DNA of 32,133 nt from Clostridia bacterium (GCA_009930125.1 RZYZ01000003.1:1-32133); one strand, 5' to 3'; counted from the first letter of the stretch, positions 15,340 to 22,963 are shown. Notes: generated by a model not told the origin, from the sequence alone. Made by a program: numbers and translations.

Positions 15340-16287
15340 TTATCTGTCGATGCTATCTCGTAGTCCCATGAAAATCTCCACCTGATCTTTGTAGGGGAAG
15401 CCTTCCATGTCTCCTTTCACCAGTGTCGCCATGGCACCCACGGCGTTGGCGCGTTTCGCGCAGTCCACCAGCGAAAGATTTTCCAGGTATCCTGAAAGGA
15501 ATCCTGCAGCATAACCGTCACCGGCACCCACCGTGTCCACAGGCTGGTCCACGGTATAGCCTTTTACGAGTTCCTCTTCTTCTACGCTCCGTACATAGCA
15601 TCCGCTTTTTCCAAGCTTCAGGGCTACAATCTTCACGCCCATTTTGAGGAATCGGTCGCATACTTCCTTCGGTTCTTCTGTTCCAAGAAGTAGTTCCGCT
15701 TCGTCTTTTCCAGGGAATAGGATGTCTGACAGCGCTGCCATCTCCAGGATGTATTTTCTCGCTTCGTCTTTCGACCAGAGCTTCAGTCTGATGTTCGGAT
15801 CAAAGGAGATGGTGACGCCGCACTTTCTGGCTTCCTTCACCGCGTAGAACACCGCTTCTCTCACTTCTTCCGAAAGCGCCAGAGAAATCCCTGTCACATG
15901 AAGAATCTTTGCGCTGCAGATGTAGTCCATGTCCAGGTCTTCAATGGACAGATGGCTCGCTGCAGAGCCTTTACGGTAATAATACACATTGGGGTTCACC
16001 GTGGAGAATCTTTCCTTGAAAAGAATGCCCGTGGTTCGATGGGGATCCTTCTTGACTCTGGATACATCCACTTCTTCCCCCATGACGGTGGATTTGATGT
16101 ACCTGCCGAATTCATCTTCTCCAAGCTTTGAAAACCAGCCTGCCTTATGTCCGAGCCTTGCCAGTGCAATGGCCACATTGGACTCCGCTCCACCGATGGA
16201 TTTCGTGAATGTCCCTACATAACGCAGGGGTCCCTGGGTTTCGGGGTTGAACAGCACCATGGTTTCGCCAAAAGTTACTACTTCCAT
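15340..16287 (-). CDS. kdgK: PfkB-family sugar kinase, probable 2-dehydro-3-deoxygluconokinase
   Basis: A 315-residue ribokinase-fold kinase that would phosphorylate 2-keto-3-deoxygluconate to KDPG with ATP. It starts with VVTFGETMVLFNP, has signature 1 (SIGGAESNVAIALARLGHKAGWFSKLGEDEFG) and ends with signature 2 DTVGAGDGYAAGF near residues 248-260, whose Asp is the catalytic base. SFDPNIRLKLWSKDEA is common in KDG kinases. The start is supported by AGAGG 6 bases upstream. It begins 3 bases after the stop of the other kinase and is the last gene before the terminator. Two PfkB kinases next to one KDPG aldolase suggest that one acts on KDG and the other on a related sugar acid or ketose; which is which cannot be told by eye. 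Confidence 0.85.
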   Translation of the reverse strand: MEVVTFGETMVLFNPETQGPLRYVGTFTKSIGGAESNVAIALARLGHKAGWFSKLGEDEFGRYIKSTVMGEEVDVSRVKKDPHRTTGILFKERFSTVNPNVYYYRKGSAASHLSIEDLDMDYICSAKILHVTGISLALSEEVREAVFYAVKEARKCGVTISFDPNIRLKLWSKDEARKYILEMAALSDILFPGKDEAELLLGTEEPKEVCDRFLKMGVKIVALKLGKSGCYVRSVEEEELVKGYTVDQPVDTVGAGDGYAAGFLSGYLENLSLVDCAKRANAVGAMATLVKGDMEGFPYKDQVEIFMGLRDSIDR

Positions 16288-16290
16288 GAA

Positions 16291-17322
16291 TTACCTCTGT
16301 ACTCTTCCGGATCCGTCTCCACCTGCCAGAGCAAGCACTTCGTCCTTGGATACATGGTTGGTGTCTCCAGGAATGGTATGCTTCAGCGCAGAAGCCGCTA
16401 CAGCGAATTCCAGCGCGTCCTGATAAGGCATTTCCGTAACCAGACCATAGATGAGGCCGGATGCGAAGGAATCTCCTCCTCCTACACGGTCTACGATTCT
16501 CAGTTCATACTTCTTGGAAAGATAGGATTTGTCTCCATCAAAAAGGATTGCAGACCAGCCGTTGTCTGATGCGGAGTAGCTTTCTCTTAAAGTGGATGCC
16601 ACAAGCTTCACACCGAACTTCTCGATGATCTGACGGGCCACTTCTTCGTAGGCGCCATGGCTGATTTCTCCCTTGCTGATGTCCGTATCAGCGGCCTTGA
16701 TGCCGAATACCTTTTCCGCATCCTCTTCGTTTCCGATGCACACGTCCACATAGTCCATGAGTCCGGTCATGACTTCCTTGGCCTTTTCCTGACTCCACAG
16801 CTTCTTTCTGTAGTTGAGATCCACTGAAACCGTAATGTTCTTTGCCTTGGCTGCCTTCAGGGCTGCCAGTGTTAGCTCAGCTGCATCATCGCTTAAAGCG
16901 GGGGTGATTCCTGTGAAGTGGAACCAGTCCACGCCATCAAAAATCTCATCCCAGTTGAACTCATCCGCCTTCGCTTCCGCGATGGCAGCATGGGCTCTGT
17001 CATAGATGACATTGGATGCTCTCTGGGAGGCTCCTGTTTCCAGGAAGTAGATGCCCAGTCTGTCTCCGCCCCGTGCAATATAGTTTGTATCCACGCCGTA
17101 TCTTCTCAGGGAATTCACTGCGCTCTGTCCGATTTCATTCTTTGGCACCTTTGTGACGAATCTGGTCTCCAGGCCATAGTTGGATAGGGAAACGCAACAG
17201 TTGGCTTCTCCTCCGCCATAACAGACATCAAAACTGTCCGCCTGAACAAATCTTTCAAATCCGGGTGTGGAGAGTCTCAGCATGATTTCTCCTAAAGTTA
17301 CTACTCTTTTCATCTTCTTCAT
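16291..17322 (-). CDS. kdgK: PfkB-family 2-dehydro-3-deoxygluconokinase (clostridial type)
   Basis: A 343-residue ribokinase-fold kinase. It has VVTLGEIMLRLSTPGFERFVQ, FDVCYGGGEANCCVSLSNYGL (signature 1) and IVDRVGGGDSFASGLIYGL (signature 2, Asp near 282). The GGGD form in place of GAGD is, as I recall, usual in Firmicute KDG kinases rather than a defect. SVDLNYRKKLWSQEKA is the substrate-region motif. It lies 8 bases after the KDPG aldolase stop and 3 bases before the second kinase, so all three are one transcript. The start is ambiguous: the ATG at 17322 is only 3 bases from AAAGGAG, and the ATG three codons later is 12 bases from it. Together with the aldolase it forms the lower Entner-Doudoroff-type branch. 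Confidence 0.88.
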   Translation of the reverse strand: MKKMKRVVTLGEIMLRLSTPGFERFVQADSFDVCYGGGEANCCVSLSNYGLETRFVTKVPKNEIGQSAVNSLRRYGVDTNYIARGGDRLGIYFLETGASQRASNVIYDRAHAAIAEAKADEFNWDEIFDGVDWFHFTGITPALSDDAAELTLAALKAAKAKNITVSVDLNYRKKLWSQEKAKEVMTGLMDYVDVCIGNEEDAEKVFGIKAADTDISKGEISHGAYEEVARQIIEKFGVKLVASTLRESYSASDNGWSAILFDGDKSYLSKKYELRIVDRVGGGDSFASGLIYGLVTEMPYQDALEFAVAASALKHTIPGDTNHVSKDEVLALAGGDGSGRVQR

Positions 17323-17330
17323 CGACTCCT

Positions 17331-17975
17331 TTACTTTCTTGCTTCTCTGATCTTTTCAACGAACTCTTTGGCGATTTCCGTGATCTTTGCGTAATCACCG
17401 GTCTTGGCTGGGCCAGTCAAGTCTCCGCCGACACCTACGGCAACGCAGCCGTTCTTGATCCATTTTCCTACATTATCCAGACTGACTCCACCTGTAGGCA
17501 TCAGCACGGTCTGTGGAAGTGGCCCTTTGATGGCCTTGATGAAATCCGGTCCGAAGGCGCTTCCAGGGAATACCTTGATTACATCGACCCCCGCTTCCAT
17601 GGCTGTGATGATCTCTGTCAGTGTCATGCATCCTGCCATATAAGGAATCTGATATCTGTTGCACAGCTTTGCGGTCTCCAGATCAAATCCAGGGCTCACA
17701 ATGTACTCTGCGCCGGCCAGAATGGCAATTCTTGCAGTTTCCGAATCCAGAACGGTTCCGGCCCCGATGATGAGTTCCTCTTTCTTGAACTTGTTCTTCA
17801 GGGATGTGATCACATTCTGGGCTCCTGGTACGGTGAATGTCACCTCAATGGCTGGTACGCCGCCTTCGATACATGCTTTACTGATCTTCTCCGCCTGCTC
17901 TTCGCTGTCTGCTCTTACAACGGCAACAATTCCTGCTTCCATGATTCGGGTCAGTGTTTCAATTTTAGGGATCAT
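17331..17975 (-). CDS. eda: KDPG/KHG aldolase
   Basis: A 214-residue class I aldolase that cleaves 2-keto-3-deoxy-6-phosphogluconate into pyruvate and glyceraldehyde-3-phosphate. The TIM-barrel motifs are complete: Glu44 in PAIEVTFTVPGA (general base), GAGTVLD, VSPGF, and the Schiff-base Lys134 in DVIKVFPGSAFGPDFIKA, with phosphate-binding MPTGGVS. AAGGAGG lies 6 bases before the ATG. It is the first gene after an operator-bearing promoter and is followed 8 bases later by the first sugar kinase. Length is normal. It may also split 4-hydroxy-2-oxoglutarate, as family members do. Confidence 0.95.
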   Translation of the reverse strand: MIPKIETLTRIMEAGIVAVVRADSEEQAEKISKACIEGGVPAIEVTFTVPGAQNVITSLKNKFKKEELIIGAGTVLDSETARIAILAGAEYIVSPGFDLETAKLCNRYQIPYMAGCMTLTEIITAMEAGVDVIKVFPGSAFGPDFIKAIKGPLPQTVLMPTGGVSLDNVGKWIKNGCVAVGVGGDLTGPAKTGDYAKITEIAKEFVEKIREARK

Positions 17976-17997
17976 AGTTTGCCTCCTTCATATTCAA

Positions 17998-18071
17998 GTT
18001 CCATAATGTGGAACACGGTTCCATAATTTTACTACAGGTTTATTTTACTCCATAACCCGCTCCATTTGCAA
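17998..18071 (-). promoter_or_regulatory. Promoter and operator of the aldolase-kinase transcript
   Basis: On the minus strand TTGCAA (18071-18066), an 18-base spacer and TAAAAT (18047-18042) make the promoter. Just downstream, GTTCCATAAT occurs twice on the plus strand (17998-18007 and 18018-18027), exactly 20 bases apart. Between them TGGAAC (18009-18014) forms a perfect inverted repeat with the first copy (GTTCCA-TAATG-TGGAAC). Three half-sites on one helix face suit the IclR-family regulator encoded immediately upstream. Binding by that regulator is inferred. Confidence 0.7.
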
Positions 18072-18093
18072 TCGGTTTATGAAGAAATTTACC

Positions 18094-18858
18094 TTATTTG
18101 GAAAAATAACCCAGTTCCTGAGAGATGGCCTTCTTGGCATCGAGAATATGTCTGGACAGTTCCTCCACCTTTTCATCGGTCATCCTCTGCACTGGTCCTG
18201 AAATACTGAAGGCCGCAACGGGTCTGCTGCTGTAATCCAGCACCGATGTGCCCATGCATTTCACTCCCAGCTCGTTCTCCTGGCGATCCATGGCATAGCC
18301 TTTTTCACGGATATCCCGGATTTCCTCCATGAAGGATGGAAAATCCGTGATGGTGTAATCCGTCTTTTCAGTGATTTCAATCTGGTTCCATATTCTTCTG
18401 ATTTCTTCATCGTCAAGATCCGCCAGCATGGCCTTCCCCACCGAGGTGGAATAGAGGGTGCCCTTCTTTCCGATGTTGGAATACATTCTCACGGTATTTT
18501 CAGACTCCACTTTATCCACATAGAGAATTTCAGATCCATCCATGATGACGAGATGAATCACTTCCCCTGAGAGGTCTCTCAGCTTTTCCAGGTATGGCCT
18601 CGCCACTTTCAGTACATCGAGTTTCTCAATGGGTCTGGATCCCAGAATGAACATCTTCATGGTGAGATGGTATCTGCCCGTCCCTTCATGCTGCTTCACA
18701 TAACCGTTGGAAATGAGTGTGCTTAAAAGCCGGTGAACGGTGCTCTTTGAAAGATTCACCCGTTCAGAGAGTTCCAGAAGCCCTACCCCTTCCACATGCT
18801 GAGACAAAACCTCCAGAAGCTGCATGGCTCTGTCGATGGATTGCACTGTATCTGCCAA
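18094..18858 (-). CDS. kdgR: IclR-family transcriptional regulator, probable KdgR
   Basis: A 254-residue DNA-binding regulator. The N-terminal winged helix-turn-helix is VQSIDRAMQLLEVLSQ...GLLELSERVNLSKSTVHRLLSTLISNGYV, and the C-terminal IclR effector domain runs from about residue 80 (VARPYLEKLRDLSGEVIHLVIM, GTLYSTSVGKAMLA, GYAMDRQENELGVKCMG). The genes that follow are KDG catabolic, so KDG or a relative is the likely effector and the GTTCCA repeats at 17998-18027 the likely operator. I chose the TTG at 18858: GAGGTG lies 5 bases upstream and it gives the usual short N-terminus. An ATG at 18882 would overlap the preceding gene and lacks a good site. It starts 4 bases after the SGNH hydrolase stop, so the two are co-transcribed. 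Confidence 0.9.
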   Translation of the reverse strand: MADTVQSIDRAMQLLEVLSQHVEGVGLLELSERVNLSKSTVHRLLSTLISNGYVKQHEGTGRYHLTMKMFILGSRPIEKLDVLKVARPYLEKLRDLSGEVIHLVIMDGSEILYVDKVESENTVRMYSNIGKKGTLYSTSVGKAMLADLDDEEIRRIWNQIEITEKTDYTITDFPSFMEEIRDIREKGYAMDRQENELGVKCMGTSVLDYSSRPVAAFSISGPVQRMTDEKVEELSRHILDAKKAISQELGYFSK

Positions 18859-18862
18859 AGAA

Positions 18863-19519
18863 TCACCTCGTTTCCTTGTCATTGAAGATTTCTCTGATCT
18901 TCTCATTTAAGATCTCCGCCATTTTCCCATGACCTTCTTCATCCAGATGCATATGGTCCGTCTCACCCATCTTCAGATGCAGACCGGCATTTAGAAAATG
19001 AAATCCGTTGTCCTTGGCCATCTCTTCCAGATAGGGCACCATGTCTCTGGATTTTCTGTCCGCTTCACGACCCATGGATAAGTAGGCATCCACATGCATA
19101 TAGTCTTTTCCGATGGGCGCCGGTGCAACGATGAGAATCTCCGGGTCACTATCGTTTCTTCCCACTCCGTTGTGCAGAACCTTGTTTGCCAGTCTGATGA
19201 TGCCCATGGCAATGTTGTGGGGCGTCATGCTGTAGCGCTCTTTGGAATCATTGGTGCCGAGCTTGATGATCACAAGGTCCAGCGGTTTATGGGTCATGAT
19301 GCAGGGATAGATGTAATCCAGTCCCTTCAGTCCCTCCTTCAGCTGATCCTCACAGACAGCGCATCTGCCATTGAGCCCTTCCTCTATGATTTCATAGTCC
19401 TCGCCAAGATGCTTCTGAAGTTTTCTGGTCCATCGGATTTCCTTTGAAAATCTCTGTTCGTCCTTGGCGTTGAATCCCCAAGTGTTGGAATCGCCAAAGC
19501 ATAATACTCTTTTCTCCAT
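18863..19519 (-). CDS. SGNH/GDSL-family hydrolase (carbohydrate esterase-like)
   Basis: A 218-residue serine esterase without signal peptide, hence cytoplasmic. The four SGNH blocks are present: GDSNTWGF (Ser11), GLNGR (48-52), GTND (88-91, Asn90) and D..H (Asp188, His191 in DHMHLDEEGH). Members of this group deacetylate sugars or hydrolyse small esters. Its place at the head of a KDG-catabolic cluster, directly before the IclR regulator, suggests removal of acetyl or methyl groups from imported pectin- or uronate-derived oligosaccharides; this is inference. AAGGAG lies 9 bases before the ATG. The promoter on the minus strand is at 19579-19607. Confidence 0.9.
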   Translation of the reverse strand: MEKRVLCFGDSNTWGFNAKDEQRFSKEIRWTRKLQKHLGEDYEIIEEGLNGRCAVCEDQLKEGLKGLDYIYPCIMTHKPLDLVIIKLGTNDSKERYSMTPHNIAMGIIRLANKVLHNGVGRNDSDPEILIVAPAPIGKDYMHVDAYLSMGREADRKSRDMVPYLEEMAKDNGFHFLNAGLHLKMGETDHMHLDEEGHGKMAEILNEKIREIFNDKETR

Positions 19520-19564
19520 TCTAGTCTACTCCTTTTGTCATAGGATCCATAAAAGATCCCGGTT

Positions 19565-19607
19565 TTGTTATCATTTCTATTATCCTTGATAATGATAATG
19601 ATTTCAA
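19565..19607. promoter_or_regulatory. Overlapping divergent promoters with Fur-like palindrome
   Basis: Minus strand: TTGAAA (19607-19602), 17 bases, GATAAT (19584-19579), serving the SGNH-iclR genes. Plus strand: TTGTTA (19565-19570), 17 bases, GATAAT (19588-19593). The two share a palindrome ATTATC-CTT-GATAAT (19579-19593), and the run GATAATGATAAT-G-ATT (19588-19603) matches much of the classical 19-bp Fur box. An outer repeat TTATCATT/AATGATAA (19569-19576, 19591-19598) adds to the symmetry. AT-rich chance similarity is possible. Confidence 0.45.
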
Positions 19608-19757
19608 TGCAGCGCAGAAACATTTACACCATAAAATTTATGAAGGACAGTAATTTCTCCTCATGGAACAGCTGTCAGTCCCTTCATCATTTTCAGGCAT
19701 TCTCAGAGTAAATGCAATGTAACTCTCCTAAGGTTGCATTTACTTTAAAATCTTTCT
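19600..19757 (+). ncRNA. Candidate structured RNA with two anti-Shine-Dalgarno loops
   Basis: The 324-base gap 19520-19843 has no gene. Downstream of the plus-strand promoter at 19565-19593 lie two hairpins. The first pairs 19640-19646 with 19681-19687 (ATGAAGG) and 19647-19650 with 19672-19675, with TCTCCTC (19656-19662) in the loop. The second pairs 19705-19717 with 19734-19746 (AGTAAATGCAA core, 11 bp perfect plus 2), with CTCTCCT (19723-19729) in the 16-base loop, and is followed by AAAATCTTT. The U tract is weak, so termination is uncertain. It may be a small RNA or part of a long SCIFF leader. Confidence 0.3.
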
Positions 19758-19803
19758 CGTGTAAATCTACTTTCGTTAATTTAAATACAAAAATCAATCT
19801 TTG

Positions 19804-19812
19804 TGATATAAT
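19804..19812 (+). promoter_or_regulatory. Extended -10 promoter of the SCIFF gene
   Basis: TGA-TATAAT at 19804-19812 would start transcription near 19819. The short leader then carries GAGGAGG (19829-19835), 8 bases before the ATG. Confidence 0.65.
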
Positions 19813-19843
19813 ATTTACGCACTATTTAGAGGAGGTTTTCACT

Positions 19844-19993
19844 ATGAAAAAACACATCAAGACACTGACAAAAAGCACTCTAAAGAAAAGCGTTATCAAG
19901 GGAGGCTGCGGAGAATGCCAGACATCCTGCCAGTCCGCCTGCAAAACTTCCTGTACTGTAGCCAATCAGGAATGTGAGAATGCGGACAGATAG
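19844..19993 (+). CDS. scfA: SCIFF: six-cysteine ranthipeptide precursor
   Basis: A 49-residue ribosomal peptide precursor of the SCIFF (six cysteines in forty-five residues) family. The leader MKKHIKTLTKSTLKKSVIKGG is followed by the core CGECQTSCQSACKTSCTVAN and QEC, six cysteines in all. In characterised members a radical SAM enzyme links a Cys to a Thr by a thioether; the Thr after the fifth Cys (SCT) is conserved here. The role in the cell is not established, though SCIFF is near universal in Clostridia. It has its own extended -10 promoter and a strong ribosome binding site, and a terminator-like hairpin separates it from the maturase. Upstream in-frame codons from 19712 are not part of it. 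Confidence 0.95.
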   Translation: MKKHIKTLTKSTLKKSVIKGGCGECQTSCQSACKTSCTVANQECENADR

Positions 19994-20006
19994 ATAACGT
20001 GAAGTG

Positions 20007-20046
20007 AAGGGCGTGATGCGAACATCATTCCCTTTTCTTTTTCTTA
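20007..20046 (+). terminator. Intercistronic terminator between SCIFF and its maturase
   Basis: AAGGGCGTGATG (20007-20018), loop CGAA, and CATCATTCCCTT (20023-20034) pair over 12 positions with one mismatch and one G-U. The T-rich TTCTTTTTCTT follows. It lies 14 bases after the SCIFF stop and would let only part of the transcripts reach the maturase. Confidence 0.7.
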
Positions 20047-20077
20047 TTACATTTAATAACTCAGGAGGAAAAACAAT

Positions 20078-21496
20078 ATGATCCATAAATACAAAATGAA
20101 CGGGCTAAGTATCGTCATGGATGTCAATGGAGGCTCCGTCCACGTGGTGGACGATGTCACCTATGATCTTCTGGACCACTACGAAGCCTATAGAGACGGT
20201 CAGATGGATGAAAAAGCGCTCCATGAGAGCATGAGCGGTTATGAACCGGAAGAAATCAGCGCATCCCTAAAGGAAGTCGAGGAGCTGGAAAAGGAAGGTC
20301 TTCTCTATACGGAAGACACCTACCCTGAACTGGCAGCCTTCCGAAACAGAAAACCTGTGATCAAAGCCTTATGCCTGAACATCGCCCATGACTGCAATCT
20401 GAAGTGCAGATACTGCTTTGCCCAGCAGGGAGATTTCGGCGGTGCTAAATGCCTGATGCCTCTTTCTGTCGGGAAAAGAGCGCTGGAATTTCTCGTGGAA
20501 AATTCAGGAAACAGAAGAAATCTCGAAGTGGACTTCTTCGGCGGAGAACCCCTCATGAACTTCGATGTGGTGAAGGAGCTGGTTCATTACGGAAACAAGC
20601 TGGGACAGGAACGAAACAAGAACTTCAGATTCACCATCACCACCAACGGTGTGCTTCTGGATGACAAGAAGATCGATTTCATCAATGAACACATGCACAA
20701 TGCTGTTCTTTCTCTCGATGGAAGAAAGAAAATCAATGACGACATGAGACTGACCATGGTGGATACAGGAAGCTATGACCTCATCGTGCCGAAGTTTCAA
20801 AGGCTGGTGGAGAAAAGAGGAAACAAGACCTACTACATCAGAGGAACCTTCACCAGAAACAGTCTGGATTTCTCCGAAGATGTGAAGCACTTCAAGGAGC
20901 TTGGTTTTGTGCATACGTCCATGGAGCCTGTGGTTTCAGCCGACGAGAATCCCTATGCCATCAGAGAAGAGGACCTGCCGGAAATTCTTGCGGAATACGA
21001 GAAGCTTGCTCTGGAGTATGCGGATATGAAGGTCAAAGGAGACCCCTTCAGCTTCTTCCACTTCATAGTGGACCTTACACAGGGCCCCTGCGTGATCAAG
21101 CGTATCACAGGATGCGGAGCAGGTACCGAATACCTCTCCATCACACCTGAAGGTGACATCTATCCCTGTCATCAGTTTGTAGGCAATGAAGCCTATAAGA
21201 TGGGCAACATCATGGAGGAGGAAGTCCACCTGCCCGAGGAAATGCAGACGTACTTCAAAAACGCCCATGTCTATACCAAAGAGGACTGCAGAACCTGCTT
21301 CTCCAAGTTCTACTGTTCCGGAGGCTGTCACGCCAACGCCATCAGTTTCAATGGAGACATCCATAAACCCTACAAGATAGGCTGTGAAATGCAGAGAAAA
21401 CGTCTGGAATGTGCCATCATGATCGAAGCCAAAAGAATGATCGATGGAGCGGAAGAAGATGCAGAGGAAACGCGCGAAGAGGTGCTGTTTCTATGA
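20078..21496 (+). CDS. scfB: SCIFF radical SAM/SPASM maturase
   Basis: A 472-residue radical SAM enzyme that installs the thioether bond in the SCIFF peptide. Residues 1-90 form the peptide-recognition (RRE-like) domain. The radical SAM cluster ligands are Cys106, Cys110 and Cys113 in HDCNLKCRYCFAQQG, followed by the DFFGGEPLMNF motif. The SPASM region binds two auxiliary clusters: CGAGTEYLSITPEGDIYPCHQF and CRTCFSKFYCSGGCHANA plus a final Cys in GCEMQRKRLEC. CAGGAGG lies 9 bases before the ATG. It follows SCIFF by 84 bases and overlaps the next gene by ATGA. Length and motifs are full for the family. Confidence 0.95.
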   Translation: MIHKYKMNGLSIVMDVNGGSVHVVDDVTYDLLDHYEAYRDGQMDEKALHESMSGYEPEEISASLKEVEELEKEGLLYTEDTYPELAAFRNRKPVIKALCLNIAHDCNLKCRYCFAQQGDFGGAKCLMPLSVGKRALEFLVENSGNRRNLEVDFFGGEPLMNFDVVKELVHYGNKLGQERNKNFRFTITTNGVLLDDKKIDFINEHMHNAVLSLDGRKKINDDMRLTMVDTGSYDLIVPKFQRLVEKRGNKTYYIRGTFTRNSLDFSEDVKHFKELGFVHTSMEPVVSADENPYAIREEDLPEILAEYEKLALEYADMKVKGDPFSFFHFIVDLTQGPCVIKRITGCGAGTEYLSITPEGDIYPCHQFVGNEAYKMGNIMEEEVHLPEEMQTYFKNAHVYTKEDCRTCFSKFYCSGGCHANAISFNGDIHKPYKIGCEMQRKRLECAIMIEAKRMIDGAEEDAEETREEVLFL

Positions 21497-22953
21497 TCCG
21501 CTATGACAGGCTTCCTCTGATCCAGGGCCTCCTGGATTATGCCAAGGAGAAGAACGCCAGGTTTCATATGCCGGGTCACCGTAATGAGGAGAACATTAAG
21601 GAGCTTTCCATCCTGAAGGAGAATCTCTACAGCTTTGATGTGACGGAAGTGGAAGGCACAGACAATCTTCACTACCCCGAGGAAATCATCGCCAGGTCCC
21701 AGATGCTTCTCACCCGGGCCATGGGGTCAAAGGAAAGCCTCTACTGCGTAAACGGAAGCACGGCCGCTAATTACGCCATGATCTTCGGACTCCTGAAAAG
21801 AGAAGAAACTGTTCTTGTTCAGCGGAACTGTCATCAGAGCATCTATCATGCCATTTCTCTCCTTGAGCTGGAACCGGCCTATCTCCTGCCTGAAATGGTG
21901 GAAGACTTCAATCTGCCGTCCTTCATCACCCTTAAAGAGCTGAAGCGTGTTCATGAAGCCAATCCGAAGGCTCGGGCAGTGATCCTGACTTCCCCCACCT
22001 ATCACGGCATGGTCACAGACATTTCCCCTCTGTCGGAGTACTGCGACAGACATGGATTGTATCTCCTGGTGGACGAAGCCCACGGGGCGCATTTTCCTTT
22101 TTCTCCCCTGCTTCCGGATTCTTCTCTGAAGTCAGGGGCTCACGCCTCCAGTGTCAGCTTCCACAAGACCCTGCCTAGTCTCACCCAGGGATCGGTGCTG
22201 AACCTGTCGGAAAAACTCACGGAGGAGGAAAGGTATCGCATCCGCCACTACCATCGTGTATTCCAGAGCAGCAGCCCTTCTTATCCGCTTCTTGCTTCCA
22301 TGGAGATTGCAAGATACATTATGGAGGAAAAGGGAGACGCTTCATACAAGTCGCTGCTTAAAGAGATCACCCTTCTGAAAAATGAACTGATGAAGATCCC
22401 CGGCATCCGGATTCTCGGCAAGAAAGAGGTGCCTAACTTCGATGAAACCAGACTGGTCATCAAAGCGCCATTTCCTGGTGCCGAGATGGATCGGCTTCTT
22501 CGGGAAGAGCATCAGATCCAGTGTGAAATGACCGAAGGAAAAAACCTCATCTTCATCCTGACGCCTTTCGACAAGAAGGAGGATCTGGCACGGATCGCTC
22601 ACGCGCTCATGGCCATTTCACTGAAATACGAGAAAAGATGGTCTGAAGCAATAGAAGAGATGCCGTCCTTCCACTCCATGCACATGCAGATTCCGGTCCG
22701 AAGATTCTCGGAAAACGATGTGCTCCATCTTTCTTCGGAAGAAGTGCCTCTCAAGGAGGCTTCCGGGAAAGTCTCCACAGAAAAAATCGTGCCTTACCCG
22801 CCAGGCATCCCCCTTCTTCTGCCTGGAGAAGTGATCACACAGGAGATCCTGGATGCCCTGGACATCTACTACGCCGAGAACGCGAACATACTGAAGTCCC
22901 GGTCCAAAGAGAAAGACCGGATCTTTGTGGTCAAGGAAAATACGGCGCTGTAA
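21493..22953 (+). CDS. Orn/Lys/Arg decarboxylase-family PLP enzyme
   Basis: A 486-residue fold-type I PLP enzyme of the prokaryotic ornithine/lysine/arginine decarboxylase family, making a polyamine or diamine from a basic amino acid. Visible motifs are FHMPGHR (25-30), YCVNGSTAANYAMIFGL, SPTYHGMVTDI, DEAHGAHF (Asp194 contacts the PLP ring N) and SFHKTLPSLTQGS with the PLP Lys225. The C-terminal domain has PYPPGIPLLLPGEVIT. It is of the short form without the N-terminal wing domain of inducible enterobacterial enzymes. The ATG overlaps the maturase stop (ATGA) with GAGGTG 8 bases upstream, so translation is coupled. Substrate preference cannot be read. An upstream extension in frame from 21409 lies inside scfB and is not real. 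Confidence 0.9.
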   Translation: MIRYDRLPLIQGLLDYAKEKNARFHMPGHRNEENIKELSILKENLYSFDVTEVEGTDNLHYPEEIIARSQMLLTRAMGSKESLYCVNGSTAANYAMIFGLLKREETVLVQRNCHQSIYHAISLLELEPAYLLPEMVEDFNLPSFITLKELKRVHEANPKARAVILTSPTYHGMVTDISPLSEYCDRHGLYLLVDEAHGAHFPFSPLLPDSSLKSGAHASSVSFHKTLPSLTQGSVLNLSEKLTEEERYRIRHYHRVFQSSSPSYPLLASMEIARYIMEEKGDASYKSLLKEITLLKNELMKIPGIRILGKKEVPNFDETRLVIKAPFPGAEMDRLLREEHQIQCEMTEGKNLIFILTPFDKKEDLARIAHALMAISLKYEKRWSEAIEEMPSFHSMHMQIPVRRFSENDVLHLSSEEVPLKEASGKVSTEKIVPYPPGIPLLLPGEVITQEILDALDIYYAENANILKSRSKEKDRIFVVKENTAL

Positions 22954-22963
22954 CAGACGTCAT

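Noticed and set aside
19712..19843. In-frame upstream extension of the SCIFF peptide from an ATG at 19712.
   Set aside because: It would run through the promoter and the ribosome binding site of the true start, and family members begin at MK.IKTL.
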